A stretch of DNA of 64,000 bases from Antarctobacter heliothermus (GTDB taxonomy: Bacteria; Pseudomonadota; Alphaproteobacteria; Rhodobacterales; Rhodobacteraceae): positions 2,240,501-2,304,500 of the forward strand of contig NZ_CP022540.1 of assembly GCF_002237555.1 (NCBI RefSeq). Reading direction: 5' to 3'. Below, in pieces: positions 28,219 to 36,439 of this stretch. Below the pieces are notes generated by a model. The model was not told where the DNA came from. It did not search any database and saw nothing but the letters and a program-made list of their open reading frames with translations. The position numbers were made by a program, and so were the translations under genes. Position 1 is the first letter of the stretch, and every line of letters starts with the position of its first letter.

Positions 28219-28246
28219 AAAAAGGACCGCCCAAACCGGACGGCCC
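28219..28246 (-). terminator. Terminator after the cytochrome c552 gene
   Basis: On the minus strand, GGGCCGTCC and GGGCGGTCC pair over 9 bp (two G-T pairs) with a 5-base loop, followed by TTTTT. It is about 40 bases after the stop at 28284. Confidence 0.7.
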
Positions 28247-28283
28247 CAATAACTGGCCCGATCTGGACCAGAACGCGATGTGA

Positions 28284-28796
28284 TCAGCCGCCGGTAGTTT
28301 CAAGATACGCGATCAGGTTCACGCGATCTTCGGCCTTTTTCAAACCGGCAAAGCCCATTGTGGTGCCGGGGGCAAAGCCTTTGGGGTTTTCGAGGAAGGC
28401 AAAGAGGTTTTCCGGCGACCAGACGTCTGCAACTTCGCTCAGTTTGCCCGAGTAGTTGAAGCCATCGACAGCGCCCACGTTCCGCGCCACGACGCCGTCA
28501 AGATGCGGGCCGGTTGCGTTGCTGCCGTCCAGCTTGTGGCAGGCGCGGCATTTGCTCCAGACCTTTTCGCCCTTGCCGGCATCGGCTGCGGCCATGAGCG
28601 CGGCAAAGTCCACTTCGACCGCTTCGACCGGTTCCGCCTCTTCGACCAGAATCGCGAACCCTGCGGCGTGCTCTTCTTCGCCGTGGCCGCCGCCCGTGTG
28701 ATACAGGCCCTCTGCGGCCCATTTGCCCATCAGGAAGATCAGCAAGGCGCCGCAGACGCCGCCGACGATCTTGGTAAAGGTCATGGTATCGAACAT
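28284..28796 (-). CDS. cycM: Membrane-anchored cytochrome c552 (CycM type)
   Basis: 170-residue cytochrome linking the bc1 complex to terminal oxidase in relatives. N-terminal anchor (FTKIVGGVCGALLIFLMGKWAAEG), a charged linker (EEAEPVEAVEVD), then a class I cytochrome c domain with KCRACHKLDG and the methionine ligand region APGTTMGFAG. Size and layout match Paracoccus c552. ATG 28796 chosen; the in-frame start at 28862 would add 22 residues before the anchor. Monocistronic with a clear terminator. Confidence 0.9.
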   Translation of the reverse strand: MFDTMTFTKIVGGVCGALLIFLMGKWAAEGLYHTGGGHGEEEHAAGFAILVEEAEPVEAVEVDFAALMAAADAGKGEKVWSKCRACHKLDGSNATGPHLDGVVARNVGAVDGFNYSGKLSEVADVWSPENLFAFLENPKGFAPGTTMGFAGLKKAEDRVNLIAYLETTGG

Positions 28797-28920
28797 GGGA
28801 AGCCCTGCTTGTTTTATGTCGGTGTCGGGCGCGTATCTATTGCTTTCCATCCCTCTGGGCAAGCGGTAGAAGGCGCGACCAATCGCCCGTTTGTACGGGT
28901 CGTGTGACGAGGGGCCGGAA

Positions 28921-29754
28921 ATGACGCAACGGATTGCCTTTCAGGGAGAGTTGGGCGCCTATTCCCATCAGGCCTGCACAGAGGCCCGCCCGGGTGCGGA
29001 CGTGCTGCCTTGCCGGTCGTTTGAGGACGTGATTGCAGCGGTGCGCGGCGGACAGGCCGAACTGGCCATGCTGCCGGTCGAGAACTCGACCTATGGTCGT
29101 GTGGCCGACATTCACCGTCTGCTGCCCGAAAGTGGCCTGAAGATTGTTGGTGAGGCTTTCGTTCGCGTTCATATCAGCCTCATGGCGCTGCCCGGCGTTC
29201 AGGTTGAAGAGCTGGCGCGGGTGCGGGCGCACCCCGTCTTGTTGCCGCAGGCGCAGAGCTTTTTGACGAAATACGCCATTCAGGGCGTGGCGGCCCCTGA
29301 CAGTGCGGGGGCGGCGGCGGAACTGGCGCGGACCGAGGCGCGTGATGAGGGGGTTCTGGCGTCGGATCTGGCGGCGGAGATTTATGGGCTGCACATTCTG
29401 GCCCGTCATATTGAGGACCACGCCCACAACACCACGCGGTTCCTGTTGATGGCCCCCGATCCGGACACATCGCGGCGGGGCAGCGCGCGGATGATCACGA
29501 CCTTTGTCTTTCAGGTCCGCAACATTCCGGCGGCGCTGTATAAGGCGATGGGGGGCTTTGCCACCAATGGGGTCAACATGACCAAGCTGGAAAGCTATAT
29601 GGTGGGCGGGTCTTTCACGGCGACTCAGTTCTATGCGGATATTGAGGGGCACCCCGAGGATCCGGGTGTTCGGCGGGCGCTGGAAGAGCTGGACTATTTC
29701 ACCGACATGCTGGAGATTCTGGGCGTTTATCCGCGTGATCCACGTCGGGATTGA
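28921..29754 (+). CDS. pheA: Prephenate dehydratase
   Basis: 277-residue enzyme converting prephenate to phenylpyruvate, the phenylalanine branch. Seen: FQGELGAYSHQAC at the start, LPVENSTYGRVADIH, NTTRFLLM (the conserved TRF motif), then a regulatory ACT domain with ALYKAMGGFATNGVNMTKLES (the ESRP-like site reads LESYM). ATG 28921 gives the standard start. It lacks a chorismate mutase domain. Divergent from the cytochrome gene. Confidence 0.95.
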   Translation: MTQRIAFQGELGAYSHQACTEARPGADVLPCRSFEDVIAAVRGGQAELAMLPVENSTYGRVADIHRLLPESGLKIVGEAFVRVHISLMALPGVQVEELARVRAHPVLLPQAQSFLTKYAIQGVAAPDSAGAAAELARTEARDEGVLASDLAAEIYGLHILARHIEDHAHNTTRFLLMAPDPDTSRRGSARMITTFVFQVRNIPAALYKAMGGFATNGVNMTKLESYMVGGSFTATQFYADIEGHPEDPGVRRALEELDYFTDMLEILGVYPRDPRRD

Positions 29755-29771
29755 GGCACGGAAAATGAGGG

Positions 29772-29787
29772 TGTCCACGCGTGGACA
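29772..29787. promoter_or_regulatory. 16-bp perfect palindrome after pheA
   Basis: TGTCCACGCGTGGACA, 17 bases after the pheA stop. Perfect dyad without a spacer or T-run, so a protein site or a short hairpin; no known operator recognised. Confidence 0.35.
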
Positions 29788-29893
29788 GATCCTCGGCTTA
29801 TAAAAAATCAATGGGTTGCAGAGGCGTTTTTACCTCTGCTTAACCTTTTGGCCCGCTGCGACAATCTTCAGGTGCGAGGTTGCGCGCCCCGGA

Positions 29894-30001
29894 GCGTGTC
29901 GCGTTCAATTGAATTCATTCGTCGGGCTGAACGTGTTGTGCTTTGCAAACGCTGTCTCAGCCCGACGAAAGCATTGCTGACTCCGATCAAACGCGACACG
30001 C
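29894..30001. repeat. Two-step inverted repeat next to ogt
   Basis: Outer arms GCGTGTCGCGTT (29894-29905) and AACGCGACACGC (29990-30001) and inner arms TTCGTCGGGCTGA (29918-29930) and TCAGCCCGACGAA (29957-29969) pair perfectly. The linkers between them differ (12 and 20 bases), and the left one contains TTCAATTGAA. The element starts one base beyond the ogt stop codon. Not a simple terminator; possibly a small palindromic mobile element. Confidence 0.7.
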
Positions 30002-30002
30002 C

Positions 30003-30458
30003 TTAGATCAGCAGCCCGCCCGCGCCTTCGTGCCGCAAAAGCCAGACCTTGGTTTCGACGCCTGTGCCGCCGGAAAAACCGCCCAATCCGTTGGCGCCCA
30101 GTACCCGATGACACGGGATGAGCAGCGGGATGGGGTTGCCGCCACAGCCTCGGCCAACAGCCTGTGCAGGGGCGCCGAGGGCCTTGGCAATCTCACCGTA
30201 GGTGGTGGTTTCGCCAAAGGGGATGGCGGCGATTTTGGCGCAGACCTGTTGCTGAAAATCACTCGCCGCAACCGTCAGGGGCAGGTCGAAATCCGTCAGC
30301 GTTCCGTCGAAATAGGCGGCGACCTGTTCGGCGGCGCGGCGCAACAGCGGTGTGTCGTCGGCGGCCGTGCTAGTGATCCATGTCGCACTTGTGATCTGGC
30401 CACCGGTTTCAGTGATCTCAAACGGGCCGGTGGGTGTGGCGACGCAGAGGCGGGGCAT
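30003..30458 (-). CDS. ogt: Methylated-DNA-protein cysteine methyltransferase
   Basis: 151-residue suicide repair protein that takes alkyl groups off O6-alkylguanine. It has an N-terminal RNase-H-like part, then DFQQQVCAKIAAIPFGETTTYGEIAKALG (recognition helix region) and the active-site LLIPCHRVLG with the acceptor cysteine. ATG 30458 overlaps the stop of the upstream Fe-S protein gene by one base (TGATG), so the two are co-translated. Length fits Ogt/MGMT. Confidence 0.92.
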   Translation of the reverse strand: MPRLCVATPTGPFEITETGGQITSATWITSTAADDTPLLRRAAEQVAAYFDGTLTDFDLPLTVAASDFQQQVCAKIAAIPFGETTTYGEIAKALGAPAQAVGRGCGGNPIPLLIPCHRVLGANGLGGFSGGTGVETKVWLLRHEGAGGLLI

Positions 30459-31624
30459 CAGCCTGCCCACCAGTTTTGCGGTTTGACGCGTGCGCCGTGA
30501 TCCCGGGCCAGCCAGAGCGCGAGACGGCGAAACCGTGACAGGGCCAACCGTCGCCAGACCCGTGCCGTCCAATGGGTATAGTCGCGGTTGAAGGGGCAGA
30601 CCCGCAGGCAGATGGCGCAGTCGGAAGCGAGCTTGGCCCAGAAGCCGAAGCATTTTTCCGCATCCGAGGTCCATTTGCGCACGCCTTTGATGGCAGAGCG
30701 GTTGGGGCGGTCAGTCGAGGGCGCGCCATAGGGCAGGGCGGCCACCGGGCAGGCATCGGCGCATTTGGTGCAAATGTCGCAAAAGGCGGCCACACCCAAG
30801 GGTCGCGGCGTGTCATGGGTCAGAGGCAGGTCGGTGAAGATCTTGGAGAACCGCAGGCGCGGGCCAAGTTGCGGGGTGATCACCAATTGGTTGCGGGCGT
30901 ATTCGCCCAAGCCCGCCTTGACCGCGTAGGGAATGACCAATGCGGTGTCGTTCATCGAGGCCACCGCCTGATAGCCAAGGTTGCGGATGAAGGTGGCCAG
31001 TTGCAGTGCCACAGCCGCCTCATGGCTATACGCCTTGCCAGTTGCGGCCCCCGCCAAGGCCGAGGGGTAGGTGGCGACCAGATCGGCGTCCATCTCATGA
31101 CCCAGCACGATGACGCTGGTCAGCCCCTCTGGCAGGTCGTGCGGGGCCTCTGACATGTCGCGGGTGTCGACGCGGGCGGAGTAAAGCCAGCGGCGGTCGA
31201 AATCGGTGATGCCGCAAAGCTGCGCACCAAAGAATCGCGCGGTGCGTTTGACCTCTGCCGCCATGCGGGCCGGATCATCGACGGGGACGCGATCAGGGGA
31301 GACGGGGGTGTCGGCGCTGAGCGCCGCCTGAAACCCCTCACGCCGACCTTGGGCGGCGTGGCGGTCGGTCATGATGTCGGAAATCAGCCAAGACGCGTTG
31401 CGCAGGGCAAAATCGCGTTGGGTAAAGCCGTCTCCGCGTCGGGGCGCGGCCTCGATCCTATAGGAGGCGAAAAACGCGTCGGTGCGCGGGGAGCGGACGG
31501 ACTCGTCCCACATGGCGCGGCTGAAGATGTCGTCGCGCTGGGCGAAGGGTTCAAAGGTTTCGTCCACCTCGATCCCGGCGGCGGCGTCGTCTGCGTGCTT
31601 TGCGCTGTTGGCGGGCCATGTCAT
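30458..31624 (-). CDS. Reductive-dehalogenase-like double [4Fe-4S] protein, soluble
   Basis: 388 residues. The region 120-150 (VKRTARFFGAQLCGITDFDRRWLYS) and AGLGEYARNQLVITPQLGPRLRF followed by TDLPL resemble the cobamide-binding core of the RdhA superfamily. Two cluster motifs follow: Cys282/285/288/292 (CDICTKCADACP) and Cys325 with 336/339/343 (DCAICLRVCPFN). KWTSDAEKCFGFW between them is RdhA-like, not QueG-like. There is no twin-arginine signal and no RdhB anchor, and unlike NpRdhA-type enzymes no fused reductase domain. QueG (epoxyqueuosine reductase) is the alternative, with related clusters. Translationally coupled to ogt. Substrate unknown. Confidence 0.65.
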   Translation of the reverse strand: MTWPANSAKHADDAAAGIEVDETFEPFAQRDDIFSRAMWDESVRSPRTDAFFASYRIEAAPRRGDGFTQRDFALRNASWLISDIMTDRHAAQGRREGFQAALSADTPVSPDRVPVDDPARMAAEVKRTARFFGAQLCGITDFDRRWLYSARVDTRDMSEAPHDLPEGLTSVIVLGHEMDADLVATYPSALAGAATGKAYSHEAAVALQLATFIRNLGYQAVASMNDTALVIPYAVKAGLGEYARNQLVITPQLGPRLRFSKIFTDLPLTHDTPRPLGVAAFCDICTKCADACPVAALPYGAPSTDRPNRSAIKGVRKWTSDAEKCFGFWAKLASDCAICLRVCPFNRDYTHWTARVWRRLALSRFRRLALWLARDHGARVKPQNWWAG

Positions 31625-31729
31625 GCGGCAACGCTAGGCGCGGGCGACGCTGCGCACAAGAAACATGTCGCTATCGGGATTGACCCCCGCGCGCCTGCAC
31701 CGAAGGTTGGGCGCAAACAGGAGGGCATC

Positions 31730-32683
31730 ATGGCCACGGGATTTATCGGACTGGGCGCGGTCGGCGCCAAACTGGCGGGCAACCTGCACCGCAATGGCGT
31801 GGCCTTGCGGGTCTTTGATCTGGACCCCGCCAAGATGGCGCAATTCGTTGAGGCCGGGGCCGAGGCGGGCACATCGGCGGCGGATGTCATGGCGGCCTGT
31901 GACATTGTCATTACCTCTCTGCCCAGCCCGGCGGCCTCGGAGGCGGTTCTGGCGCAGATGTTGCCGGAAATGGCACCGGGCAAGACATGGGTCGAAATGT
32001 CGACCACCGACCCGGCCGTGATCGTGGAACAGGCGGCACGGGTTGCGGCCAAGGGGGCGATTGCGGTCGAGGCACCGGTGTCGGGCGGCTGTCACCGGGC
32101 AGCGACGGGCAATATCTCTGTCTTTTGTGGCGCGCCGCGCGCGACCTTTGAGGCGATTCTGCCGCTGTTGACGATTCTGGGGCGGCAGGTTCTGCACACC
32201 GGCGACGTCGGCACCGCGTCCAAGCTGAAGGTGATGACCAACTATCTGGCCACCGCAAACCTGCTGACGTTGTGCGAGGCGCTGACCACCATGCAGGCCG
32301 CCGGGCTGGACATGGCCACGACCTATGAGGCGATCCGGGTGTCCTCTGGCACGTCGTTTGTGCATGAAACCGAAAGCCAGTTGATCCTGTCGGGCAGCCG
32401 CGACGTGGATTTTGCGCTGGATCTGGTGATGAAGGATGTGGGCCTGTTTCAGGCGCTGGCCGATGCGCATGGCGTGCCTCTGGAGCTGTCGCCGCTGGTG
32501 ATTTCGATGATCAAGGACGGGCAGGCGCGGTTTGGCGCGCAGGCGCAGTCCGACCGGATGATCGAGCGGCTGGAAGAGGCCACCGGCCTGTCCGTGCGCG
32601 CGCCGGGATTCCCGCAGGAGTTGGTCGACGATGAGCCGCCCGCGCGCGGGGCCGAGGTGATTGTGCGCCGGGAGACCGTGTAG
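31730..32683 (+). CDS. 3-hydroxyisobutyrate dehydrogenase family protein
   Basis: 317-residue NAD(P)-dependent beta-hydroxyacid dehydrogenase. Seen: GFIGLGAVGAKLAG nucleotide-binding start, VEAPVSGGCHRAATGN (the substrate motif), and KLKVMTNYLATANLL with the catalytic lysine region. ATG 31730 follows CAGGAGGG. Could act on 3-hydroxyisobutyrate, tartronate semialdehyde or related acids; the family does not resolve this. Divergent from the RdhA-like gene across about 105 bases. Confidence 0.88.
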   Translation: MATGFIGLGAVGAKLAGNLHRNGVALRVFDLDPAKMAQFVEAGAEAGTSAADVMAACDIVITSLPSPAASEAVLAQMLPEMAPGKTWVEMSTTDPAVIVEQAARVAAKGAIAVEAPVSGGCHRAATGNISVFCGAPRATFEAILPLLTILGRQVLHTGDVGTASKLKVMTNYLATANLLTLCEALTTMQAAGLDMATTYEAIRVSSGTSFVHETESQLILSGSRDVDFALDLVMKDVGLFQALADAHGVPLELSPLVISMIKDGQARFGAQAQSDRMIERLEEATGLSVRAPGFPQELVDDEPPARGAEVIVRRETV

Positions 32684-32777
32684 CGCCGCCAAGAATCCGG
32701 GGCCGCGAAGCTATCCGGGGCTTTCCCCTGTGCGATGCGCCCAGTAGGAGGGATGAGCGCAATGGCGGGGAAGAGAC

Positions 32778-33257
32778 ATGGCACAGGAAGAACTGGCACG
32801 GATCACGGCCTCGGCCTCGCGGCGGGTGATCGGTGTGGGCTCTATGATGGGGCTGGGGGCGTTGGTGGTCTATGTGGCCCTCAGCACGCCCGAGATGGCC
32901 CTTGGCTGGAAGGCCGTGTTGGTTGCGCTGGGCATCGTCGGGCTGGTTCTGGCGCAGTTGATGTGGCAGTCGACCGGCCATGTGCTGATCCTGACCGAAG
33001 AGGCGCTGACCGACAGCGACGGCACGGTTGTGGCGCGGCTGGAGAATGTGGCCAAGGTGGACCGGGGCATGTTCGCGATGAAGCCGTCGAACGGGTTTCT
33101 GGTGATCCTCAAAGAGCCGGGGCCGCGCGCGTGGCGGCCGGGCCTGTGGTGGCGGTTGGGACGGCGGGTGGCCGTGGGCGGTGTGACCGCCGGATCGCAG
33201 ACGCGCCCGGTGGCTGACGTGATGATCCATCTGCTGCACAACCGGGACAACGGGTAG
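32778..33257 (+). CDS. Small membrane protein of unknown function
   Basis: 159 residues with two adjacent predicted helices (VGSMMGLGALVVYVAL and VLVALGIVGLVLAQLMW) and a soluble C-terminal domain with LTEEALTDSDGTVVARLENVAKVDRGMFAMKP, which looks like a PH-like/DUF membrane-associated fold. No family recognised with confidence. ATG 32778, preceded by GAAGAG. It ends before a strong bidirectional terminator. Confidence 0.7.
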   Translation: MAQEELARITASASRRVIGVGSMMGLGALVVYVALSTPEMALGWKAVLVALGIVGLVLAQLMWQSTGHVLILTEEALTDSDGTVVARLENVAKVDRGMFAMKPSNGFLVILKEPGPRAWRPGLWWRLGRRVAVGGVTAGSQTRPVADVMIHLLHNRDNG

Positions 33258-33296
33258 GCAGCGGGACGGGGCCGACGGATTGGACTTGATCTGACG

Positions 33297-33330
33297 AAAA
33301 AGGGCTGCGGTCGATGCCGCAGCCCTTTTT
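33297..33330. terminator. Strong bidirectional terminator
   Basis: Perfect 14-bp stem AAAAAGGGCTGCGG / CCGCAGCCCTTTTT with a 6-base loop. It ends the small membrane protein gene on the plus strand and the left TadG/TadE cluster (last gene stop 33352) on the minus strand. Confidence 0.9.
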
Positions 33331-33351
33331 GTTTTGCAGTCGGGTCGGAGG

Positions 33352-33903
33352 TCAGGCCGATTGATCGTAGACCACCTGCGGCGCATAGCGCGGGCGGGTA
33401 AAGCTGTAGGTGCGGATTTCAAAGGCATCGAGACCCACGCTGATGGCCGGATTGTAGGCATCCCAGGTTTCCACCATGATCAACTGGTCGCCATTGGTGC
33501 CCGAGGGCAGTTTGTCGGCGTAGGTGGTCAGGTCGCCGGTGTTGAGCACCGGCTGATCGCCGCGTTCATCGGACCAGACCACGCTCCAGCCGCCATGGCT
33601 GTCGCTGTACTGGACCACCGTGACGCGCAGGTCGCTGTCTGCGCCGTTGGTCTTGGTCAGGTGACGCAAGAGGCCCTGGGCGTTGGTGAGGTAGTCCGGG
33701 GTGATCGCCGCCGTTTCGCGTGAGATCATGTCGCCGATCACATAGTTGGCTTTTTGGTTGACCGCCTGCTGGCGGAAGGCGTCGAAGTAGGTCCAGCCGA
33801 CGCCAAACAGAAACAGCAGCGCAGGGAAGACGATGACCGCCTCGACGTTGACGAACCCACGGGTGTCAGTCGCGAAACGCTTGAGGAACGAAGGAAGGCG
33901 CAT
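33352..33903 (-). CDS. TadE/TadG-like pilus-associated protein (left cluster, second)
   Basis: 183 residues. Short N-terminal charged region (LKRFATDTRGFVNVEAVIVFPALLFLFG) with the TadE glutamate before the hydrophobic helix, then a periplasmic domain ending FTRPRYAPQVVYD. The same ending, FTRPRFAPK, occurs in the protein at 42621-43181, so the two are paralogues. It follows the other TadE-like gene by 12 bases. Minor pilins of this type are processed and placed with the Flp/Tad apparatus in relatives; no Tad secretion ATPase genes are in this window. Confidence 0.75.
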   Translation of the reverse strand: MRLPSFLKRFATDTRGFVNVEAVIVFPALLFLFGVGWTYFDAFRQQAVNQKANYVIGDMISRETAAITPDYLTNAQGLLRHLTKTNGADSDLRVTVVQYSDSHGGWSVVWSDERGDQPVLNTGDLTTYADKLPSGTNGDQLIMVETWDAYNPAISVGLDAFEIRTYSFTRPRYAPQVVYDQSA

Positions 33904-33915
33904 GGCTGGATCTCC

Positions 33916-34449
33916 TCAGCTGGGTTCGTAGACAAAGGCAGAGGTCGACACGATGGCGGTATAGCCCTCGTCGTCCTTGGGCAAGCTGGCGTTCAGCGTG
34001 GCCGCCGGGGTGGCGGGACGGAACTTGAAACAGGCGCGCAGGAACATCAGCTGCCCGCCGCCGCCGTGGCTGAAGGCGCGTTGCGGTGTGGCCTCTTGGC
34101 TGACGTCGACGCAATCGGCGGTGGCTGGCGGTTCAGCGTAGTTGCGCATGTTCAGCGGGACCATCTCAAGGTGCAGCATGCTGGTGCAGTTTTGCAGCAC
34201 AGTGGTCTTGTCACAGATCGCCGCCTTGAGCGCGTCATGGGTGGGCGCGGTCACGCCGATCTTGACCTCACGCACGGTCTGATCCAGCGCGCGTTCCAGT
34301 TGGGTGTGGCGCACGGTGATCGTACCGATTTCGACCGTGGACACGATCAGGCCGACGAACAGCGGTAGCCACAGAGCGTAGGGGACAATGGCGTTGCCGG
34401 CCTCGTCGGCCCAGAAGCGGCGCAGGGGGGAAAGAAAGGCGCGGGTCAT
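33916..34449 (-). CDS. TadE-like pilus-associated protein (left cluster, first)
   Basis: 177 residues: N-terminal segment ADEAGNAIVPYALWLPLFVGLI with a TadE-type helix, then a cysteine-containing periplasmic part ending GYTAIVSTSAFVYEPS. The right-cluster protein at 42079-42615 ends GYAQIVVTSAFVQEPR and shares the ICD...C pattern, so these are paralogues. ATG overlaps the tadG stop by four bases. Note proline in place of the usual glutamate in the helix (IVPYA versus TIEFA on the right). Confidence 0.75.
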   Translation of the reverse strand: MTRAFLSPLRRFWADEAGNAIVPYALWLPLFVGLIVSTVEIGTITVRHTQLERALDQTVREVKIGVTAPTHDALKAAICDKTTVLQNCTSMLHLEMVPLNMRNYAEPPATADCVDVSQEATPQRAFSHGGGGQLMFLRACFKFRPATPAATLNASLPKDDEGYTAIVSTSAFVYEPS

Positions 34450-36089
34450 TGGGTCAACCTCAGTTGGGTGATGGTGTTGGCGATAGAGGCAAAGGTTTCT
34501 TCGAGGTCGGCTCCGTTGACGTCAAAGAAGTGGGCGGGCGACGAGGCGCAGTTGCGCATGGCATCCAGACCGCGCTGCGGTGCCTCAAATCCGATGGCGA
34601 AGACAACGACACCCTGTGCCTTGGCCGCGTCGCAGATGCTTTCGAGGCGGTTGTCGGCCGGGTCCGCGCCCACTGTGGCCTCATAAGCGTAGTAGATGTC
34701 GCTGTAAGTGCTGTAGGTAACGTAGCCATCATAATAGGGACGCTGGTACATCTTGCTGCCGACGGCGCGTGTGCCGAAGCGGGCGAACAGTTCGGCGTTG
34801 GTCATGCGGCGGGCGTTGGAACCACCGTCGGGCGTGCCACGATAGCGGTAACTCGACGAATATCCCTCATAACGCTGCCAGAAATAGGTGTCGTTGTCGC
34901 TGCCTGTGTTGTCGACCACGCGCAGTGAGAACCGGTCGTCCGACGGATCGCTGTTGCCGCGTTCGTCGATCCAGACGTCCGAATACCCGTATTTGTGCTG
35001 TGGTTTCAGGTCGTATTGGGTGGTGTTTTCACCGTCGGTCATGATGACCACATATTTTGAGCTTTCCGGGTCCGCGTAGGACGCCGGACGCACGGCGAAA
35101 TCCGGATCGACCAGCCCATCGTCGGACATCGCGGCAATCGCCGGGCGCGCCGCCGGATCAAGCAGGGCGGCCCCCCATTTCATCCCAAGGTCGATGGCAG
35201 TGTTGCCGCCTGCATTCAGAGAGTCGATGTGGGCCTTGAGCGTCGCGGGATCGGACCGATGCGCGATGACGGCGCTGGTGTCGCCGGTGCGGCACCAGGG
35301 GCTGGCGATCTCTGTGGAATTGACGTTGGTCGAGTTCAGATCGAAATGCGCAAGGCGGGTCAGTTCCTCACTGGGGGAGATTGCCGCCTGATCAAAGTCG
35401 GATTGGTCGAACGTCACGCAGTTTGAATAGTCATGCAGGTCGTCCAGCGTGAAATAGCTGGCCGTTGTGGCGCCGAGGTTCACGGTCGCGTTGTAGGGCA
35501 CGATGGATATCGTGGTTAGCGCCTGACCGTCCTCCGGCATCATGATGTCGACAAAGCTGCGCGCGGCATTGCGCATGTTGATGATCTTGCTGTTCCAGCC
35601 CATCGAGCCGGACACATCGAGCACCATGGAAATTTCGATATTGGCGGTGGCGTGTTCGGCGGTGGCCCTGCCGAAGGCGTCCAGCGTGTCGACCCCAATC
35701 AGCGACATGAAGTCGGATGAGATGGCGGACTGACCGATGGCGGACACCCGTTTGGCGGTCATGCTCTGCTCGACGTCAATCGAGGTCAGCGCTTCGCCCA
35801 GCCCCATGGCGGCAAAGTACTCTTCGACAACCTGCTGGGGCGCGATGGTGTTTTCGATGTTGGCGGCGGCCAGCACGGCGCGGTCCAGTGTGTTCTGCAC
35901 TTTGATGCGCTTTAGCTCGGCGTGCATCATATCGATGCCGACCCCGCCAAAAACCATCATGACCAGCGATCCAACGATGGCGAGGTAGGACATGTTCCCG
36001 GAGGTATCTGCGGCAAACGCGCGAAGGCGCGACGAGAACGCGAAGCGGCTGTCTATGACGCCGGTCAGGCTGGTGGTCGATTTCAACAT
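34446..36089 (-). CDS. tadG: TadG-like protein with von Willebrand A domain (left cluster)
   Basis: 547-residue protein, single N-terminal helix (NMSYLAIVGSLVMMVFGGVGIDMM) followed by a large extracytoplasmic VWA domain. The metal-site motif VLDVSGSM is near residue 155 and VIMTDGENTT near 330. The C-terminus ends FASIANTITQLRLTQ, as in the other two TadG copies (RQINNLRLIQ). It lacks the long WGNGDQDAPG insert of the right-cluster copies but has a Y-rich stretch. Heads a three-gene operon ending at a strong terminator. Confidence 0.85.
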   Translation of the reverse strand: MLKSTTSLTGVIDSRFAFSSRLRAFAADTSGNMSYLAIVGSLVMMVFGGVGIDMMHAELKRIKVQNTLDRAVLAAANIENTIAPQQVVEEYFAAMGLGEALTSIDVEQSMTAKRVSAIGQSAISSDFMSLIGVDTLDAFGRATAEHATANIEISMVLDVSGSMGWNSKIINMRNAARSFVDIMMPEDGQALTTISIVPYNATVNLGATTASYFTLDDLHDYSNCVTFDQSDFDQAAISPSEELTRLAHFDLNSTNVNSTEIASPWCRTGDTSAVIAHRSDPATLKAHIDSLNAGGNTAIDLGMKWGAALLDPAARPAIAAMSDDGLVDPDFAVRPASYADPESSKYVVIMTDGENTTQYDLKPQHKYGYSDVWIDERGNSDPSDDRFSLRVVDNTGSDNDTYFWQRYEGYSSSYRYRGTPDGGSNARRMTNAELFARFGTRAVGSKMYQRPYYDGYVTYSTYSDIYYAYEATVGADPADNRLESICDAAKAQGVVVFAIGFEAPQRGLDAMRNCASSPAHFFDVNGADLEETFASIANTITQLRLTQ

Positions 36090-36439
36090 TTTGGCACCTT
36101 TTCAACCGCGTCGCTCAGCACCCCCATGCCGCGACCGGTTCAGTTTGATGACAATTTTATGCCATTTTAAAATGGCCAAACTTGGGCAATCGAACCCGTC
36201 TTTGCCTTGTTTCAGACGTGGCCCGCGCCACAGTGGGGCATGAATCGCAGGGTTTGTTTCAAACTTTCAGGCTAATCCGGGCCTTGTGCGGCTGTGATCC
36301 GGTCGATGCACGATTCGGGCAAAAGCAGGGTTGGGATGTGGCAGGGGCCGGGCTAGGCTTGGTTTTGCGGGTTCCCGTCAAGAGGAGCCACAGGCGCAGG
36401 GCGTATAGTCCGCGCGCGCAATGGAAAGGAAGGAAACCC
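36090..36439. other. Intergenic region between divergent tadG and glutamate dehydrogenase
   Basis: 350 bases with no gene. It must hold promoters for both flanking operons. A perfect 16-bp AT-cored palindrome, GCCATTTTAAAATGGC (36161-36176), is 72 bases from the tadG start and is the best operator candidate. The plus-strand frame of the dehydrogenase is open through much of the region, but the residues do not look coding. Confidence 0.6.
36161..36176. promoter_or_regulatory. 16-bp palindrome, candidate operator
   Basis: GCCATTTTAAAATGGC is a perfect dyad with no spacer, in the shared promoter region of the left Tad cluster and the glutamate dehydrogenase gene. Not a recognised motif. Confidence 0.45.

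Noticed and set aside
30458..31624. Epoxyqueuosine reductase (QueG) as the name
   Set aside because: Shares cluster layout, but the KWTSDAEKCFGFW segment and the RDRRWLYS-type N-terminal motif fit the RdhA superfamily better; kept as the alternative.
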